Shown in pieces: positions 26,880-35,423 of a stretch of 64,000 nt of DNA. The notes beneath the pieces are model-generated. The model made no database searches, was not told where the DNA came from, and saw only the letters and a program-made list of their open reading frames with translations. Position numbers and translations under genes: made by a program. The stretch's first letter is position 1, and the number at the start of each line of letters is the position of its first letter. The DNA comes from Hypericibacter sp049323455 (GTDB lineage: Bacteria > Pseudomonadota > Alphaproteobacteria > Dongiales > Dongiaceae), in the NCBI GenBank assembly GCA_049323455.1, contig JBMONF010000035.1, positions 1-64,000 on the forward strand, given 5' to 3'.

Positions 26880-27173
26880 CTATGGCTCGTGGACGACGGG
26901 TTTCCCGAGCTCCGAGATCCTGAAGAGGCGAAAGGCGCGCTCGCCGTTGAAGTCGAGCACACGGAGGTCGTCGGTCTGGCTCAGGTCGCGCATGACCATG
27001 TCGAAGTGGCCGTCATAGCGCTGCTTCGCCAGATCGATCGGGATCTCGTAGGCGACGAATTTGTCGATCCCCTTGGCCCGGAGCTTCGCGATCAGCTGTG
27101 CGTCCGTGACGCTCGCATGGGACGTCAGGATCACGATGGGACCGCTTCCGGTGAACAACAGGGCTGCCTTCAT
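26880..27173 (-). CDS. Small protein of unknown function
   Basis: A 97-residue soluble protein. It begins with a hydrophobic strand pair (MKAALLFTGSGPIVILTSHAS), then KLRAKGIDKFVAYEIPIDLAKQRY and a final stretch VLDFNGERAFRLFRISEL. I do not recognise a named family. The ATG at 27173 follows GGGAGTGG; the longer frame to 27242 has no ribosome-binding site. A one-mismatch FNR-type box lies upstream at 27325-27338. It is upstream of phaZ in the same direction (81-base gap). Confidence 0.6.
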   Translation of the reverse strand: MKAALLFTGSGPIVILTSHASVTDAQLIAKLRAKGIDKFVAYEIPIDLAKQRYDGHFDMVMRDLSQTDDLRVLDFNGERAFRLFRISELGKPVVHEP

Positions 27174-27324
27174 GACGCCACTCCCAATGAGGACGATGTC
27201 GATCCGAGCGTCGGCTTCGGCGCGGGAAACGCCCCGGGTCATGGCTTGGAGGCGACCCCGCTTCCTCGCCGCCTGGCCTTCGATCGAGCGGTTCGCACTC
27301 TAGGCTGCTCCAGCCCGGCCGGCG

Positions 27325-27338
27325 TTGCGCTATGTCAA
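27325..27338. promoter_or_regulatory. Near-match FNR/FixK-type box
   Basis: TTGCGCTATGTCAA differs from TTGA-N6-TCAA in one fixed base. It lies between the divergent small unknown gene (leftward, toward phaZ) and the RNase H-like gene (rightward), and could serve either. Confidence 0.35.
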
Positions 27339-27489
27339 GATTCTATGCCCGGTCGTCAGAGCCCACCGTGCGGGGCGGGGCCGAACTCGCAACTGTCGGC
27401 CGCCACGTAAAATCGCTGAACTGCAGGATCTTCATGCGGTCGCGCTATCATGGCGCCACATCGAGCGGCGGCGACGAAGCGAAACGAGC

Positions 27490-27936
27490 GTGACGAGGGC
27501 GGACGCGGTTGTCATCAGCATCGACGGCGCCTGCAGCGGCAGGCGTTGCGCCTGCGCCGCGGTCCTGATCCGGGACGGCCGGGTGGTGGCGGAGCGCAGC
27601 CGCAGTCTTCCGGAGATCGACGGCTATGTCCTCGCGGCGGAGATCGCCGCCGTCGCGCTGGCGGCCCGGCTCTTCGAGGGCCATGGCGAGGCCGTGGCCG
27701 TCGTGATCGAGACGGATAACCCCGACGTGCCGCGTGTGATCGAGCGAGGCTATCGGCCGAGGCAGGCGGGGCGCATTCCCGCTGGCCTGCTGGCGGCCGC
27801 GGTCGAATTCGCCCGTGCCAACCAGCCCCGGTTCGAACGGCTGGCCCGCAACAGCACGGCCGGCCTCAGGCGCGCACACCGCCTGGCCAGCCGCCGTCTG
27901 TGGCACGGCGGCCGGCAACGGCTCCCGCGGGCCTGA
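27490..27936 (+). CDS. RNase H-like fold protein
   Basis: A 148-residue protein with the spacing of acidic residues expected for RNase HI: Asp in VISIDGACSG (strand 1), Glu in LAAEIAAVALAARL (helix A), Asp in VVIETDNPDV (strand 4), followed by a basic C-terminal half in which RNSTAGLRRAHRLA resembles the last catalytic helix. It could be a nuclease or a degenerate relative. The start is uncertain: I use the GTG at 27490, close to the first strand; the frame is open to 27325. The C-terminus is very arginine-rich. Confidence 0.55.
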   Translation: MTRADAVVISIDGACSGRRCACAAVLIRDGRVVAERSRSLPEIDGYVLAAEIAAVALAARLFEGHGEAVAVVIETDNPDVPRVIERGYRPRQAGRIPAGLLAAAVEFARANQPRFERLARNSTAGLRRAHRLASRRLWHGGRQRLPRA

Positions 27937-28219
27937 CGGCGCAAAGCGGGCCTGCCTTCGGGCGGCACGGCGTCACCCGCAACGGGCGGTTCCGGCTGTG
28001 ATCGGCCACCCCGCGCCGCGGCTCGGCGCGTGAGCCTCGAGCGAAGGCGGTGAGCGCCGGCGCTACGAAGAGGCGAAGATGTGGTTTGAGCACTTCTCTC
28101 CGGTGGCAGAGCTGGCGGTCCTGTGGTAATCTCTTTCATTACCAGGGGCTAAGACATCGATCAGTAAAACGGGCCTCCGGTTGGGGCATTCGTCCAACGT
28201 TGTCAGGGGATCATTGACG

Positions 28220-29542
28220 ATGTCCGTGATCGCGCGCGTATTCGCGCCGGCCTTCGCGCTGGTCGCACTATTCGCATATACCGGATTGGCGTCCGCGCAG
28301 GACCAGGACACGGCGATACCCGGCGTTACCGCCAAGATCGCCTACTTGGAAGCCTCGTCGAGCGCGACGCGGCTCGGCATTCTTTTCAAGAACGACACCG
28401 ACAAGGAAGCGCATTCGTCCAGCGCCCTGGAGTTCGCGCAAATCGCCCTCGTCGATCCCAGCGGCAACCGCAAACTCTACGCGCTCAAGGATGCGGAGGG
28501 TCACTTCCTTGGTGGGCCGATCTCGGATTGGAACGACGGCGGGCGCTGGTTTCCCAAGCTGGCGAAGAACTCGCAGACGCTCGTTTGGGCGCTGTTCGAT
28601 CCGATCGAACCCGGCCGTGCCGTCGATGTGGAAGTGCCATCCGTGGGGTCGTTCCTCGGCGTGGCCGTGTCTCCGGCTGCGGCAGCGCCATCTCCCCAGG
28701 CAGCGAGTAGTCTCCCGCCGGTCACCATGACGCTCAGGGCCGCCCTGCGTTCGGCCGGGCAGCTGCGTGTGCAGCTCTTGCTGCAGAATCCCGGTAGCGG
28801 GACGGTATCGGGCCCTGGCATACGGTTTGCCGACATTTTTGCGTTGGATACGCAGGGCAAGCGGAAGTACCCGTTGCTCAAGGGCACGGACGGGCTCTAT
28901 GTCGCCTCACCGATGTCCGACAAGAACGAGGGCGGCCGGCTCTTTCTTTCGAAGGTCGCTGCGGGCGGCCAACTTCCGCTGACCCTGAATTTCCAGGCGC
29001 CGCCCGATGACGTTCGCAAGGTGGACATCGTCGTGCCACTGTTCGCGCCCCTCCAGGACGTGACGATCGTGGGCAGCGGCGGCGCCGAAGGCGGCGGCAT
29101 CGAGGTCGCGGGGCGGTCGGAGGAGCTGACCCGGGCGCTCGCGGAGCTCGGCGCGCAGGAGACGCCCGAGGCGATCACCCTGCCTCTGCCGGCCGACGTG
29201 CTGTTCGACTTCGATCAGGCGACCCTGAAGCCGGAAGCCGTGGCGTCCTTGAACCAGGTGCTGACGGTGCTGAACGGCTATCCGGGCGCGTCGATCTCCG
29301 TCGAGGGCCACACCGATTCCAAGGGGACGGACGCCTACAATCAGGGCCTGTCGGAGCGCCGCGCCCAGGCCGTCGCGGACTGGCTGGTCGCTAACGGAAA
29401 GGTCGATCGAGCGCTGATCCATACGCGGGGTTGGGGTAGCAGCAAGCCGGTTGCGCCCAATACCAAGCCGGACGGCTCGGACGATCCCGAGGGGCGCGCG
29501 AAGAATCGCCGCGTCGAGATCGTCGTGGAAAAGGCCGGATGA
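28220..29542 (+). CDS. OmpA-family outer membrane/periplasmic protein with duplicated N-terminal module
   Basis: A 440-residue exported protein: signal peptide 1-26 (cleavage after LASA), two related modules (about 30-155 and 175-300) and a C-terminal OmpA peptidoglycan-binding domain (about 330-440: LFDFDQATLKPEA, ISVEGHTDSKGTDAYNQGLSERRA, AKNRRVEI). The modules share a pattern: ALKDAEGHFLGGPISDWNDGGRWF against LLKGTDGLYVASPMSDKNEGGRLF. The ATG at 28220 has an AGGGGA about 11 bases upstream. The next gene starts at the stop codon or shortly after, so the two products may work together at the envelope. Confidence 0.82.
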   Translation: MSVIARVFAPAFALVALFAYTGLASAQDQDTAIPGVTAKIAYLEASSSATRLGILFKNDTDKEAHSSSALEFAQIALVDPSGNRKLYALKDAEGHFLGGPISDWNDGGRWFPKLAKNSQTLVWALFDPIEPGRAVDVEVPSVGSFLGVAVSPAAAAPSPQAASSLPPVTMTLRAALRSAGQLRVQLLLQNPGSGTVSGPGIRFADIFALDTQGKRKYPLLKGTDGLYVASPMSDKNEGGRLFLSKVAAGGQLPLTLNFQAPPDDVRKVDIVVPLFAPLQDVTIVGSGGAEGGGIEVAGRSEELTRALAELGAQETPEAITLPLPADVLFDFDQATLKPEAVASLNQVLTVLNGYPGASISVEGHTDSKGTDAYNQGLSERRAQAVADWLVANGKVDRALIHTRGWGSSKPVAPNTKPDGSDDPEGRAKNRRVEIVVEKAG

Positions 29543-29625
29543 GAGCGGCCGGCGGCGATCTTGCCGGGGCGCCGCCGCGCCATCGACGCGGACGCCGACC
29601 CGCGACGCGCCGTGATGCACAACCG

Positions 29626-30678
29626 ATGACGCGCGCGGTCGCCACGGCAGCCCTGCGAGCGCTTGGCCTGTCGGCGCTCTCGCTTTGTCTGAGCGCCGCG
29701 CCGTCCCTGGCGCAGGACGAGAGCGAGTGCCCGCAGGAGCAGGGGGCGCCGTCCGGGCCCGCGCAAGCATTGCCCAACCTGAGCGGCATTTGGGAGGGGC
29801 CGGACGGCGAGGTGGAGATCGACACGCTTTCCCAGGGCCGCACCGTGTTGGCCTATTTTCGCGCCGGCAGCGGGGAGTGCCCCTTCGGCGATTCGCGAGG
29901 CGTGTTCCTCGACGGGAAATTCGACGGGCATCGGATTGCGGGCCGGATGACCCGCTGCACGCGCGTCGAGGTCTTGATCGACAAGTGCGGCAAGACGCCG
30001 GTCTACGAAACGGATTTCTACACGCGGAGCGTGACGAAGGACAGCATCGTCGGATGCTGGAAGACGGAGCATTACCGGTCCAAGGAGGGCAGCGACGGCG
30101 GTCAAGGCGACGACACCGGCGCCGACGAATGTCCGTACGAGCGGGATTCCGGCGGCGATCGGTACCTGCAATTCGTCCTGACGCGCAAGGAAATCAGTCC
30201 TTGCCCGGATATGACGGAGATCGAGAAGATCAACGACGCCGCCGAGAATGCCGCGAGTTTCCTTCGTGTCGTGGCGCGCATGGTCAGCGATCCGAAGATC
30301 CAGGGCATCCTGGACTCCTCGCAAAGCGCGCTCGACAAGATATCGGCCGCGCTCGGTATCGCCGTGAAGGCGGGGGAAAAGTGCAACGAGATCCACGACG
30401 CGCTGGGCGAGTTGCGCCGCTTCAAAGACGCGATCGACGAGGTCAACAGCGCCAGTTGCGGCCAGCGGCTGGCGGCGGCGTTCGACCACCTGTTCACCTC
30501 GGCCGGCAAGCTGGGGCAGCGCTTCGTGAACATCCCGACGCTGGGTCCGGTGTTCGATCTGCTCGCTTACAACGAAAGCTTTTTCCAGGACGTTTCGGCA
30601 GATCTCAATCCCGAACAGCGGTGGGCCGGGCAGTTCGCCGGCGTCGAGGGATACACGGCGACCTGTCCCGGCGACTGA
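29626..30678 (+). CDS. Secreted cysteine-rich protein of unknown function
   Basis: A 350-residue protein with a signal peptide (MTRAVATAALRALGLSALSL, cleavage after SLAQ-region Ala) and ten cysteines in the mature part, an even number that suggests disulfides in the periplasm. The first half (NLSGIWEGPDGEVEIDTL, then a cluster of Cys) looks like a small beta domain; the second half is helical and amphipathic. No known family recognised. The frame could also start at 29539, overlapping the OmpA-type stop as ATGA, but that would put 29 residues before the signal peptide. It is probably co-transcribed with the OmpA-type gene. Confidence 0.65.
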   Translation: MTRAVATAALRALGLSALSLCLSAAPSLAQDESECPQEQGAPSGPAQALPNLSGIWEGPDGEVEIDTLSQGRTVLAYFRAGSGECPFGDSRGVFLDGKFDGHRIAGRMTRCTRVEVLIDKCGKTPVYETDFYTRSVTKDSIVGCWKTEHYRSKEGSDGGQGDDTGADECPYERDSGGDRYLQFVLTRKEISPCPDMTEIEKINDAAENAASFLRVVARMVSDPKIQGILDSSQSALDKISAALGIAVKAGEKCNEIHDALGELRRFKDAIDEVNSASCGQRLAAAFDHLFTSAGKLGQRFVNIPTLGPVFDLLAYNESFFQDVSADLNPEQRWAGQFAGVEGYTATCPGD

Positions 30679-30830
30679 GAACCCTTTCGTGACAGGGGCG
30701 GCGATCCGACGGCTTGATGCTCGGGCGGGACGGCGAACCCGCCGATGGCTCAGGGGCGGGCTGACGGCGTAGAATTCGCAGTGGCGCCACAGCACGGCGC
30801 CCATGACGTCGGCGATCGGGAAACCGTGCC

Positions 30831-31376
30831 ATGCGGAATCTCAAGGGCAAGAGGATCGCCATCCTGGCGACCGACGGCTTCGAGGAGATCGAGCTGGTCG
30901 AGCCCAAGGAGAGGCTGTCGCAGGCCGGCGCCGTCGTGGAGGTCGTGTCTCTCGGGCCGGGTTCCATCCGGGGCTGGAAATTCACCGATTGGGGCCGGCG
31001 CGTCGAGGTCGACAAGACGATCGGCGCGATATCCGTCGCCGCCTATGACGCGCTCCTCCTGCCCGGAGGCCTGATCAATCCCGATCGCCTGCGCGCGGTT
31101 CCGCAGGCGGTCGCCTTCGTGCGCGCCTTCGCAGAGTCAGGCAAGCCGGTCGCGGCCATCTGCCACGGGCCCTGGCTTCTGGTGGAGGCGGGGGTTCTCA
31201 GAGGGCGGCGCGCCACCTCCTACCCCTCGATCCGGACCGATCTCGAGAATGCCGGCGCGAAGTGGATCGACGAGCCGGTCGTGGCGGACGGGAACCTGAT
31301 CACCAGCCGCAGGCCGAAGGACCTGGCCGCCTTCGTCGACAAGCTGGCGGAGCTGATGGCACGCGCGGAAGAGTAG
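30831..31376 (+). CDS. DJ-1/PfpI-family protein
   Basis: A 181-residue class I glutamine-amidotransferase-like protein. It has the Glu of the active site in GFEEIELVEP (residues 16-25), and the nucleophile in AICHGPWLL (Cys near residue 107, followed by His), as in PfpI/YhbO-type proteins credited with protease, deglycase or glyoxalase-like activity and stress tolerance. It is a single gene with a weak ribosome-binding site before the ATG at 30831. Confidence 0.88.
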   Translation: MRNLKGKRIAILATDGFEEIELVEPKERLSQAGAVVEVVSLGPGSIRGWKFTDWGRRVEVDKTIGAISVAAYDALLLPGGLINPDRLRAVPQAVAFVRAFAESGKPVAAICHGPWLLVEAGVLRGRRATSYPSIRTDLENAGAKWIDEPVVADGNLITSRRPKDLAAFVDKLAELMARAEE

Positions 31377-31556
31377 GTGCCGACCAAGGGAGTGACGCGC
31401 GGGGGAAGGAAATTCGACGCAAAGCGGCGCGCCTGTCGGGGTCGCACCCGGGGATCGCCAGTCTCCCGCCTTCGGTATAAGCTCGCGGGCCTCGCTTGCC
31501 CGCGTCGCGGGGCCCGTTCGTTCCGGTCCCTTGCGCGAAACCCCTGGAGGTCGCCG

Positions 31557-32204
31557 ATGGCGCTGACGTTCTATTACGGCTCCGGCTCGCCCTACGCCTG
31601 GAAGGTCTGGCTGGCGCTGGAGCACAAGGCCGTCCCTTACGAGTTCAAGCTGCTCTCTTTCGACAAGGGCGACACCAAGACGCCCGCCTTCCGCGCCGTC
31701 AATCCGCGCGGCAAGGTGCCGGCCATCCTCGACGACGGCTTCGCGCTCTGGGAATCGGCGGTCATCCTCGAATATCTCGAGGAGCGCTATCCGCAGAAAC
31801 CGCTCCTGCCGGGCGACGCCAAGGCGCGCGCCACGGCGCGGCGCATCGCCGTCGAGGCCGACCTCTATCTGGCCGAGGCCGTGACCGAGCTGTTCGAGCT
31901 GACCCTGTTCCGCCAGGAGAAGAAGCCGCCCGCCCCGGCCGAGATCGAGGACGCGCACGAGCACATCATGGAGGAGCTGGAGCGACTCGAAGGGCAGATC
32001 GCCGGCCCCTATCTGGCGGGCGAGCTGTCGCTGGCCGATTTCACCGTGTTCCCGCATGTGCGGCTGCTCAAGCGCGTCGAGGATCGCCAGCCCGGCAACG
32101 GCATCGCCGACGCCCGCCTGCCGGCGCAGCTCAAGACCTGGGTCCGGCGCATCGAGGCCTTGCCCTACTACGAGAAGACCATCCCGCCGCATTGGAAGAA
32201 GTGA
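31557..32204 (+). CDS. Glutathione S-transferase family protein
   Basis: A 215-residue cytosolic GST: thioredoxin-like N-domain (MALTFYYGSGSPYAWKVWLALE, Ser in the active-site position; NPRGKVPAILDDGFALWESAVILEYLEERYP) and helical C-domain with LSLADFTVFP. It would conjugate or reduce electrophiles with glutathione. GGAGG six bases before the ATG at 31557 fixes the start. Follows the PfpI-type gene in the same direction after 180 bases. Confidence 0.9.
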   Translation: MALTFYYGSGSPYAWKVWLALEHKAVPYEFKLLSFDKGDTKTPAFRAVNPRGKVPAILDDGFALWESAVILEYLEERYPQKPLLPGDAKARATARRIAVEADLYLAEAVTELFELTLFRQEKKPPAPAEIEDAHEHIMEELERLEGQIAGPYLAGELSLADFTVFPHVRLLKRVEDRQPGNGIADARLPAQLKTWVRRIEALPYYEKTIPPHWKK

Positions 32205-32294
32205 GAGCGGGCGGCTTGCTCGGCCACCGTCCCCCTTTCGACGGGCGGGCGTCCCTCTGCCGAAGTCCGTAACAACGAGCGTCGAGGCGGGGCA

Positions 32295-32846
32295 ATGAGA
32301 GTCGCGACCGTCATGATGAAGGCGCTGCCTCTCTCCAAGGTCTATCAGCTCATCGAGCCGGGCCCGGTGGTCCTGCTCACCACGGCCCGCAAGGGGCGCG
32401 CCAACGTCATGACCATGTCCTGGCACATGATGATCGAATTCGAGCCGCCGCTGGTCGCCTGCGTGGTCAGCAGCGCCAATCACAGCTTTGCCGCGTTGCG
32501 CGCGACCCGGGAGTGCGTGATCGCCATTCCGGCGCTGAAGCTGGCGCCCGAGGTCGTGAGGGTCGGCAATTGCTCGGGCCGCGAGGTCGACAAGTTCGCG
32601 CGGTTCGGCCTGACGCCGCTGCCGGCGCGGCGCGTGGCGGCCCCTCTGGTGGCGGAGTGCTTCGCCAATCTCGAATGCAAGGTGGCGGACACGCGCCTCG
32701 TGAACCGATACAACCTCTTCGTCCTCGAGGTGCTCGAGGCCTGGACCGATCCGAAGCAGAAACGTCCCAAGACCATCCACCACCAGGGCTACGGCCGGTT
32801 CGTGGCGGATGGCGCGACGATCCGGTTGAAGTCCCGGATGCGATAG
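32295..32846 (+). CDS. Flavin reductase-like FMN-binding protein
   Basis: A 183-residue split-barrel flavoprotein. The pattern VVLLTTARKGRANVMTMSW, then EPPLVACVVSSANHSFAAL, then NCSGREVDKFARFGLT and a late IHHQGYGRF is that of the flavin reductase/DIM6-NTAB group (NADH:FMN-type oxidoreductases). Partner oxygenase not seen nearby. The ATG at 32295 is preceded by GAGGCGGGG; an internal ATG pair at residues 7-8 is possible. Confidence 0.82.
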   Translation: MRVATVMMKALPLSKVYQLIEPGPVVLLTTARKGRANVMTMSWHMMIEFEPPLVACVVSSANHSFAALRATRECVIAIPALKLAPEVVRVGNCSGREVDKFARFGLTPLPARRVAAPLVAECFANLECKVADTRLVNRYNLFVLEVLEAWTDPKQKRPKTIHHQGYGRFVADGATIRLKSRMR

Positions 32847-32949
32847 CTAGGCTGGTCCGGAGCCCCGCGCTTCGCATCGCGGGTGTCTGTCGGGGCGGAT
32901 GCCGGCCTTGGATTGTCGGGCGCCCAACGATGGGCAGACGGGAGAAGAG

Positions 32950-33645
32950 ATGCTTGCCATCCTGGGTCTGGGCCTGCTGATCGGCATGCAGCACGCGCTC
33001 GAAGCCGACCATGTCGCGGCGGTGTCCAGCATCGCCGCCCACCGCAAGAATGTCGGCGATATCGTCAAGCACGGCCTGACATGGGGGCTGGGTCACACGC
33101 TCACCTTGTTCGCGGTCGCGGGGGCCGCGATTCTCCTGGGTCATGCCATCCCGGCACGCTTTGCCGGGACGCTGGAGACGGCGGTCGGCGTCATGCTTCT
33201 CGGCCTCGGCGCGCATGTGCTCTGGCGGCTGCGGCGCGATCGGGTGCATTTCCATCGCCACCGGCATCATGACGGGCAGCTGCACATCCACGCTCATAGC
33301 CATGCCGGCGAGACGGTTCCGCACGAGCGCGCCGCTCACGCGCACGATCACGGCTTTCGCTGGCGCTCCCTGATCGTCGGGTTGATGCACGGCATGGCAG
33401 GTTCGGCGGCGCTGCTGGTGCTGGCCGTCTCGCAGACCGCCGACCCCGCGGTCGGGCTCGCCTATGTGCTGGTCTTCGGGCTGGGCTCGATGATCGGCAT
33501 GGGCGCGCTGTCGGCGGTGATTGCGGTGCCGCTCGTGCTGTCCGCGCGGATGCTGACCTGGGCTAATGACAGCCTGCAGGCCGCGGTCGGCGCCGTCACC
33601 ATCGGGATCGGCGCCGTGACGATCTACAAGATCCTGTTCGCCTAA
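32950..33645 (+). CDS. Nickel/cobalt transporter-like membrane protein
   Basis: A 231-residue inner-membrane protein with about six hydrophobic segments. It contains the HX4DH metal-selectivity motif of NiCoT-type transporters in helix 1 (GMQHALEADHVAAVSS, His15-x4-Asp20-His21) and a histidine-rich loop (about 95-137, HRHRHHDG, HIHAHSHAG). It is shorter than classical NiCoT proteins and resembles the UreH/HupE-like group. Direction of transport unknown. GGGAGAAG precedes the ATG at 32950. Cobalt supply could matter for the cobalamin-dependent reductase in this window, but no link is shown. Confidence 0.8.
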   Translation: MLAILGLGLLIGMQHALEADHVAAVSSIAAHRKNVGDIVKHGLTWGLGHTLTLFAVAGAAILLGHAIPARFAGTLETAVGVMLLGLGAHVLWRLRRDRVHFHRHRHHDGQLHIHAHSHAGETVPHERAAHAHDHGFRWRSLIVGLMHGMAGSAALLVLAVSQTADPAVGLAYVLVFGLGSMIGMGALSAVIAVPLVLSARMLTWANDSLQAAVGAVTIGIGAVTIYKILFA

Positions 33646-33887
33646 GGCCGCAGCCTGGGATCTTCGCCAGGAAGCCGCCGGGTGAGGGAAATCGGTTGCG
33701 GTTCGATTTCCGACAGCCGGCGTGCCGCCACGGCGGCAGGCCGAGACCGCGCTGAGCGAGAACAGCTTGCCCGATCCGCGAGAGCTGCGCCGGCGCCCAT
33801 CTGTGCCATGATACGGCTCTGCCGACAGGCGGCCGCGTTCGTCTCAGCGGGGAGCGGGGGAGCGGATAGCGGGCCGCCGAGCCAGCG

Positions 33888-33901
33888 TTGATGCAAATCA
33901 A
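33888..33901. promoter_or_regulatory. FNR/FixK-type box upstream of RNase Z-like gene
   Basis: Perfect TTGA-N6-TCAA (TTGATGCAAATCAA). A -10 candidate TACGCT at 33924-33929 would place the transcript start at 33936 with the box at -41.5, leaving only about 8 bases before the ATG at 33944, so a nearly leaderless message is predicted. Confidence 0.55.
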
Positions 33902-33943
33902 TCGATGCGGGCGACGCCGTCGTTACGCTGAGCAACCGCCACC

Positions 33944-35020
33944 ATGAGACCGCTCTTGCATCCTCGTTTGCTCAACGGGCGCTTCGGCGATCCGGCGCTC
34001 TATGTCGAATGCATGTTCGAGCGCTGGGCGCTGCTGTTCGACCTCGGCGACCTGCACGGCCTCGACATCCGTAAACTGCTTCGCGTCCGCGACGTGTTCG
34101 TCTCGCACACCCATATCGACCATTTCGTCGGCTTCGATCAGCTGCTGCGCATCTCCATCGGACGCGAGCATGTGCTTCGGCTGTTCGGGCCATCCGGCAT
34201 CATCGGCCAGGTCGAGCACAGGCTCGGGAGCTATTCGTGGAACCTGGTCGAGCGCTATGCGACCGACCTCGTCATTGTCGTCACCGAGGTGCGTTCGCCG
34301 ACCGAGGCGGAATCGGCAAGGTTCCGGTTTCAAAACCGCTTCCGCCGCGAGGCCGGCACGACAGCTGCGCTCGCCGACGGCGTGCTGCGCGATGACAGCG
34401 GCTTTCGCGTGCGTTGCGCGGTGCTCGACCATCGCATTCCCTGCCTCGGCTTCGCCGTCGAGGAGCGGCAGCACGTGAACGTCTGGAAGAACCGGCTCGA
34501 GGAGGCAGGGCTCGCGGTCGGGCCTTGGCTGCGCGAGGTGAAGCAGGCAATCCTGCGCAACGAGCCGGACGATACGCCCTGTCGCGTCGATTGGCGCGAG
34601 GGACGCGCAAAGCGCGAAGAGACGCTCCCGCTCGGCCGGCTGAAGCGAGAGGTGATGCGTCTCGTGCCCGGCCAGAAGATCGGCTACGTCGTCGATGTGG
34701 CCTATAGCGCCGAGAACATTCGGCGCATCGTCGAGCTCGTCCAGGGCGCTGACATCCTGTTCATCGAGGCGTGCTTCGCACGCAAGGACGCCGCACGCGC
34801 CGCCGATCGCGCCCACCTCACCACCGAGCAGGCAGGCCGCATCGCTCGATTGGCCGGCGTGCAGCGCGTCGAGCCGTTTCATTTTTCGCCGCGGTATGTC
34901 GAGGACGGCGAATGCCTGATGCGCGAAGTCGACGAAGCGTTTCGCGCGCCCCCGGAGCCGGAGGGCGCTCGGAAGGGCGCAAGCGTCGGACCGCCCGACG
35001 CCGGGCTGCCGGGCTCCTGA
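33944..35020 (+). CDS. RNase Z-like metallo-beta-lactamase-fold hydrolase
   Basis: A 358-residue protein of the MBL fold. Metal-binding motif VSHTHIDHFVGFD (HxHxDH, about residues 55-63), an RNase Z-type start LLNGRFGDPALYVE, a further His in CAVLDHRIPCLGFAVEE, an Asp in GYVVDVAYSAEN and a late His in EPFHFSPRY. Family members cleave tRNA 3' ends or act as general phosphodiesterases. At 358 residues it is slightly longer than typical RNase Z. It follows an FNR-type box, so it is probably condition-specific rather than the housekeeping enzyme. Confidence 0.78.
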   Translation: MRPLLHPRLLNGRFGDPALYVECMFERWALLFDLGDLHGLDIRKLLRVRDVFVSHTHIDHFVGFDQLLRISIGREHVLRLFGPSGIIGQVEHRLGSYSWNLVERYATDLVIVVTEVRSPTEAESARFRFQNRFRREAGTTAALADGVLRDDSGFRVRCAVLDHRIPCLGFAVEERQHVNVWKNRLEEAGLAVGPWLREVKQAILRNEPDDTPCRVDWREGRAKREETLPLGRLKREVMRLVPGQKIGYVVDVAYSAENIRRIVELVQGADILFIEACFARKDAARAADRAHLTTEQAGRIARLAGVQRVEPFHFSPRYVEDGECLMREVDEAFRAPPEPEGARKGASVGPPDAGLPGS

Positions 35021-35423
35021 CCGCCATCGCCGTTTGGGGGCCGCTCCCGCCGCCGGCACTTCCCGTCGAGGGCCCGTGGCCCGGGCGCTGCTTTTTCGGG
35101 CTTCGATGGCGAAAAATTTTTTCCTAACATGGACGCGGCAACCTCAGCGCTCGCCAACAGGCGGCGTGGCCCCTCGCGGACGGGCCGGGCTCGATCCGCC
35201 GAAGCACGGCCGATCGGTTGGACAGGGTGCCGGAGCCCTTGATTTAGAGAGCGGACAGGCGGAGCCGTTCTCGACCGGCTCCATGCGGCGAGGGGTCGCC
35301 TGGCGTGTGGTCGAGGATCGGCCAAACAATGCGCCGCACGCGACGGTCCGGCGTCCTCTCGTAACGGAGAGCGGGAAAGGACTTGCGCTCGACCAAGAAA
35401 GCGATGGGAGGAGGAGAAAGAAA
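35021..35423. other. Intergenic stretch with weak terminator
   Basis: 403 bases without a supported gene. Near its start a GCCCG/CGGGC hairpin (35069-35083) is followed five bases later by a run of five T (35089-35093), a weak intrinsic terminator candidate for the RNase Z-like gene. The remainder leads into the binding-protein gene and shows no clear promoter. Confidence 0.35.

Noticed and set aside
32847..32949. Cobalamin or nickel riboswitch before the Ni/Co transporter
   Set aside because: The gap is only about 100 bases and shows no B12-box or other conserved riboswitch core.
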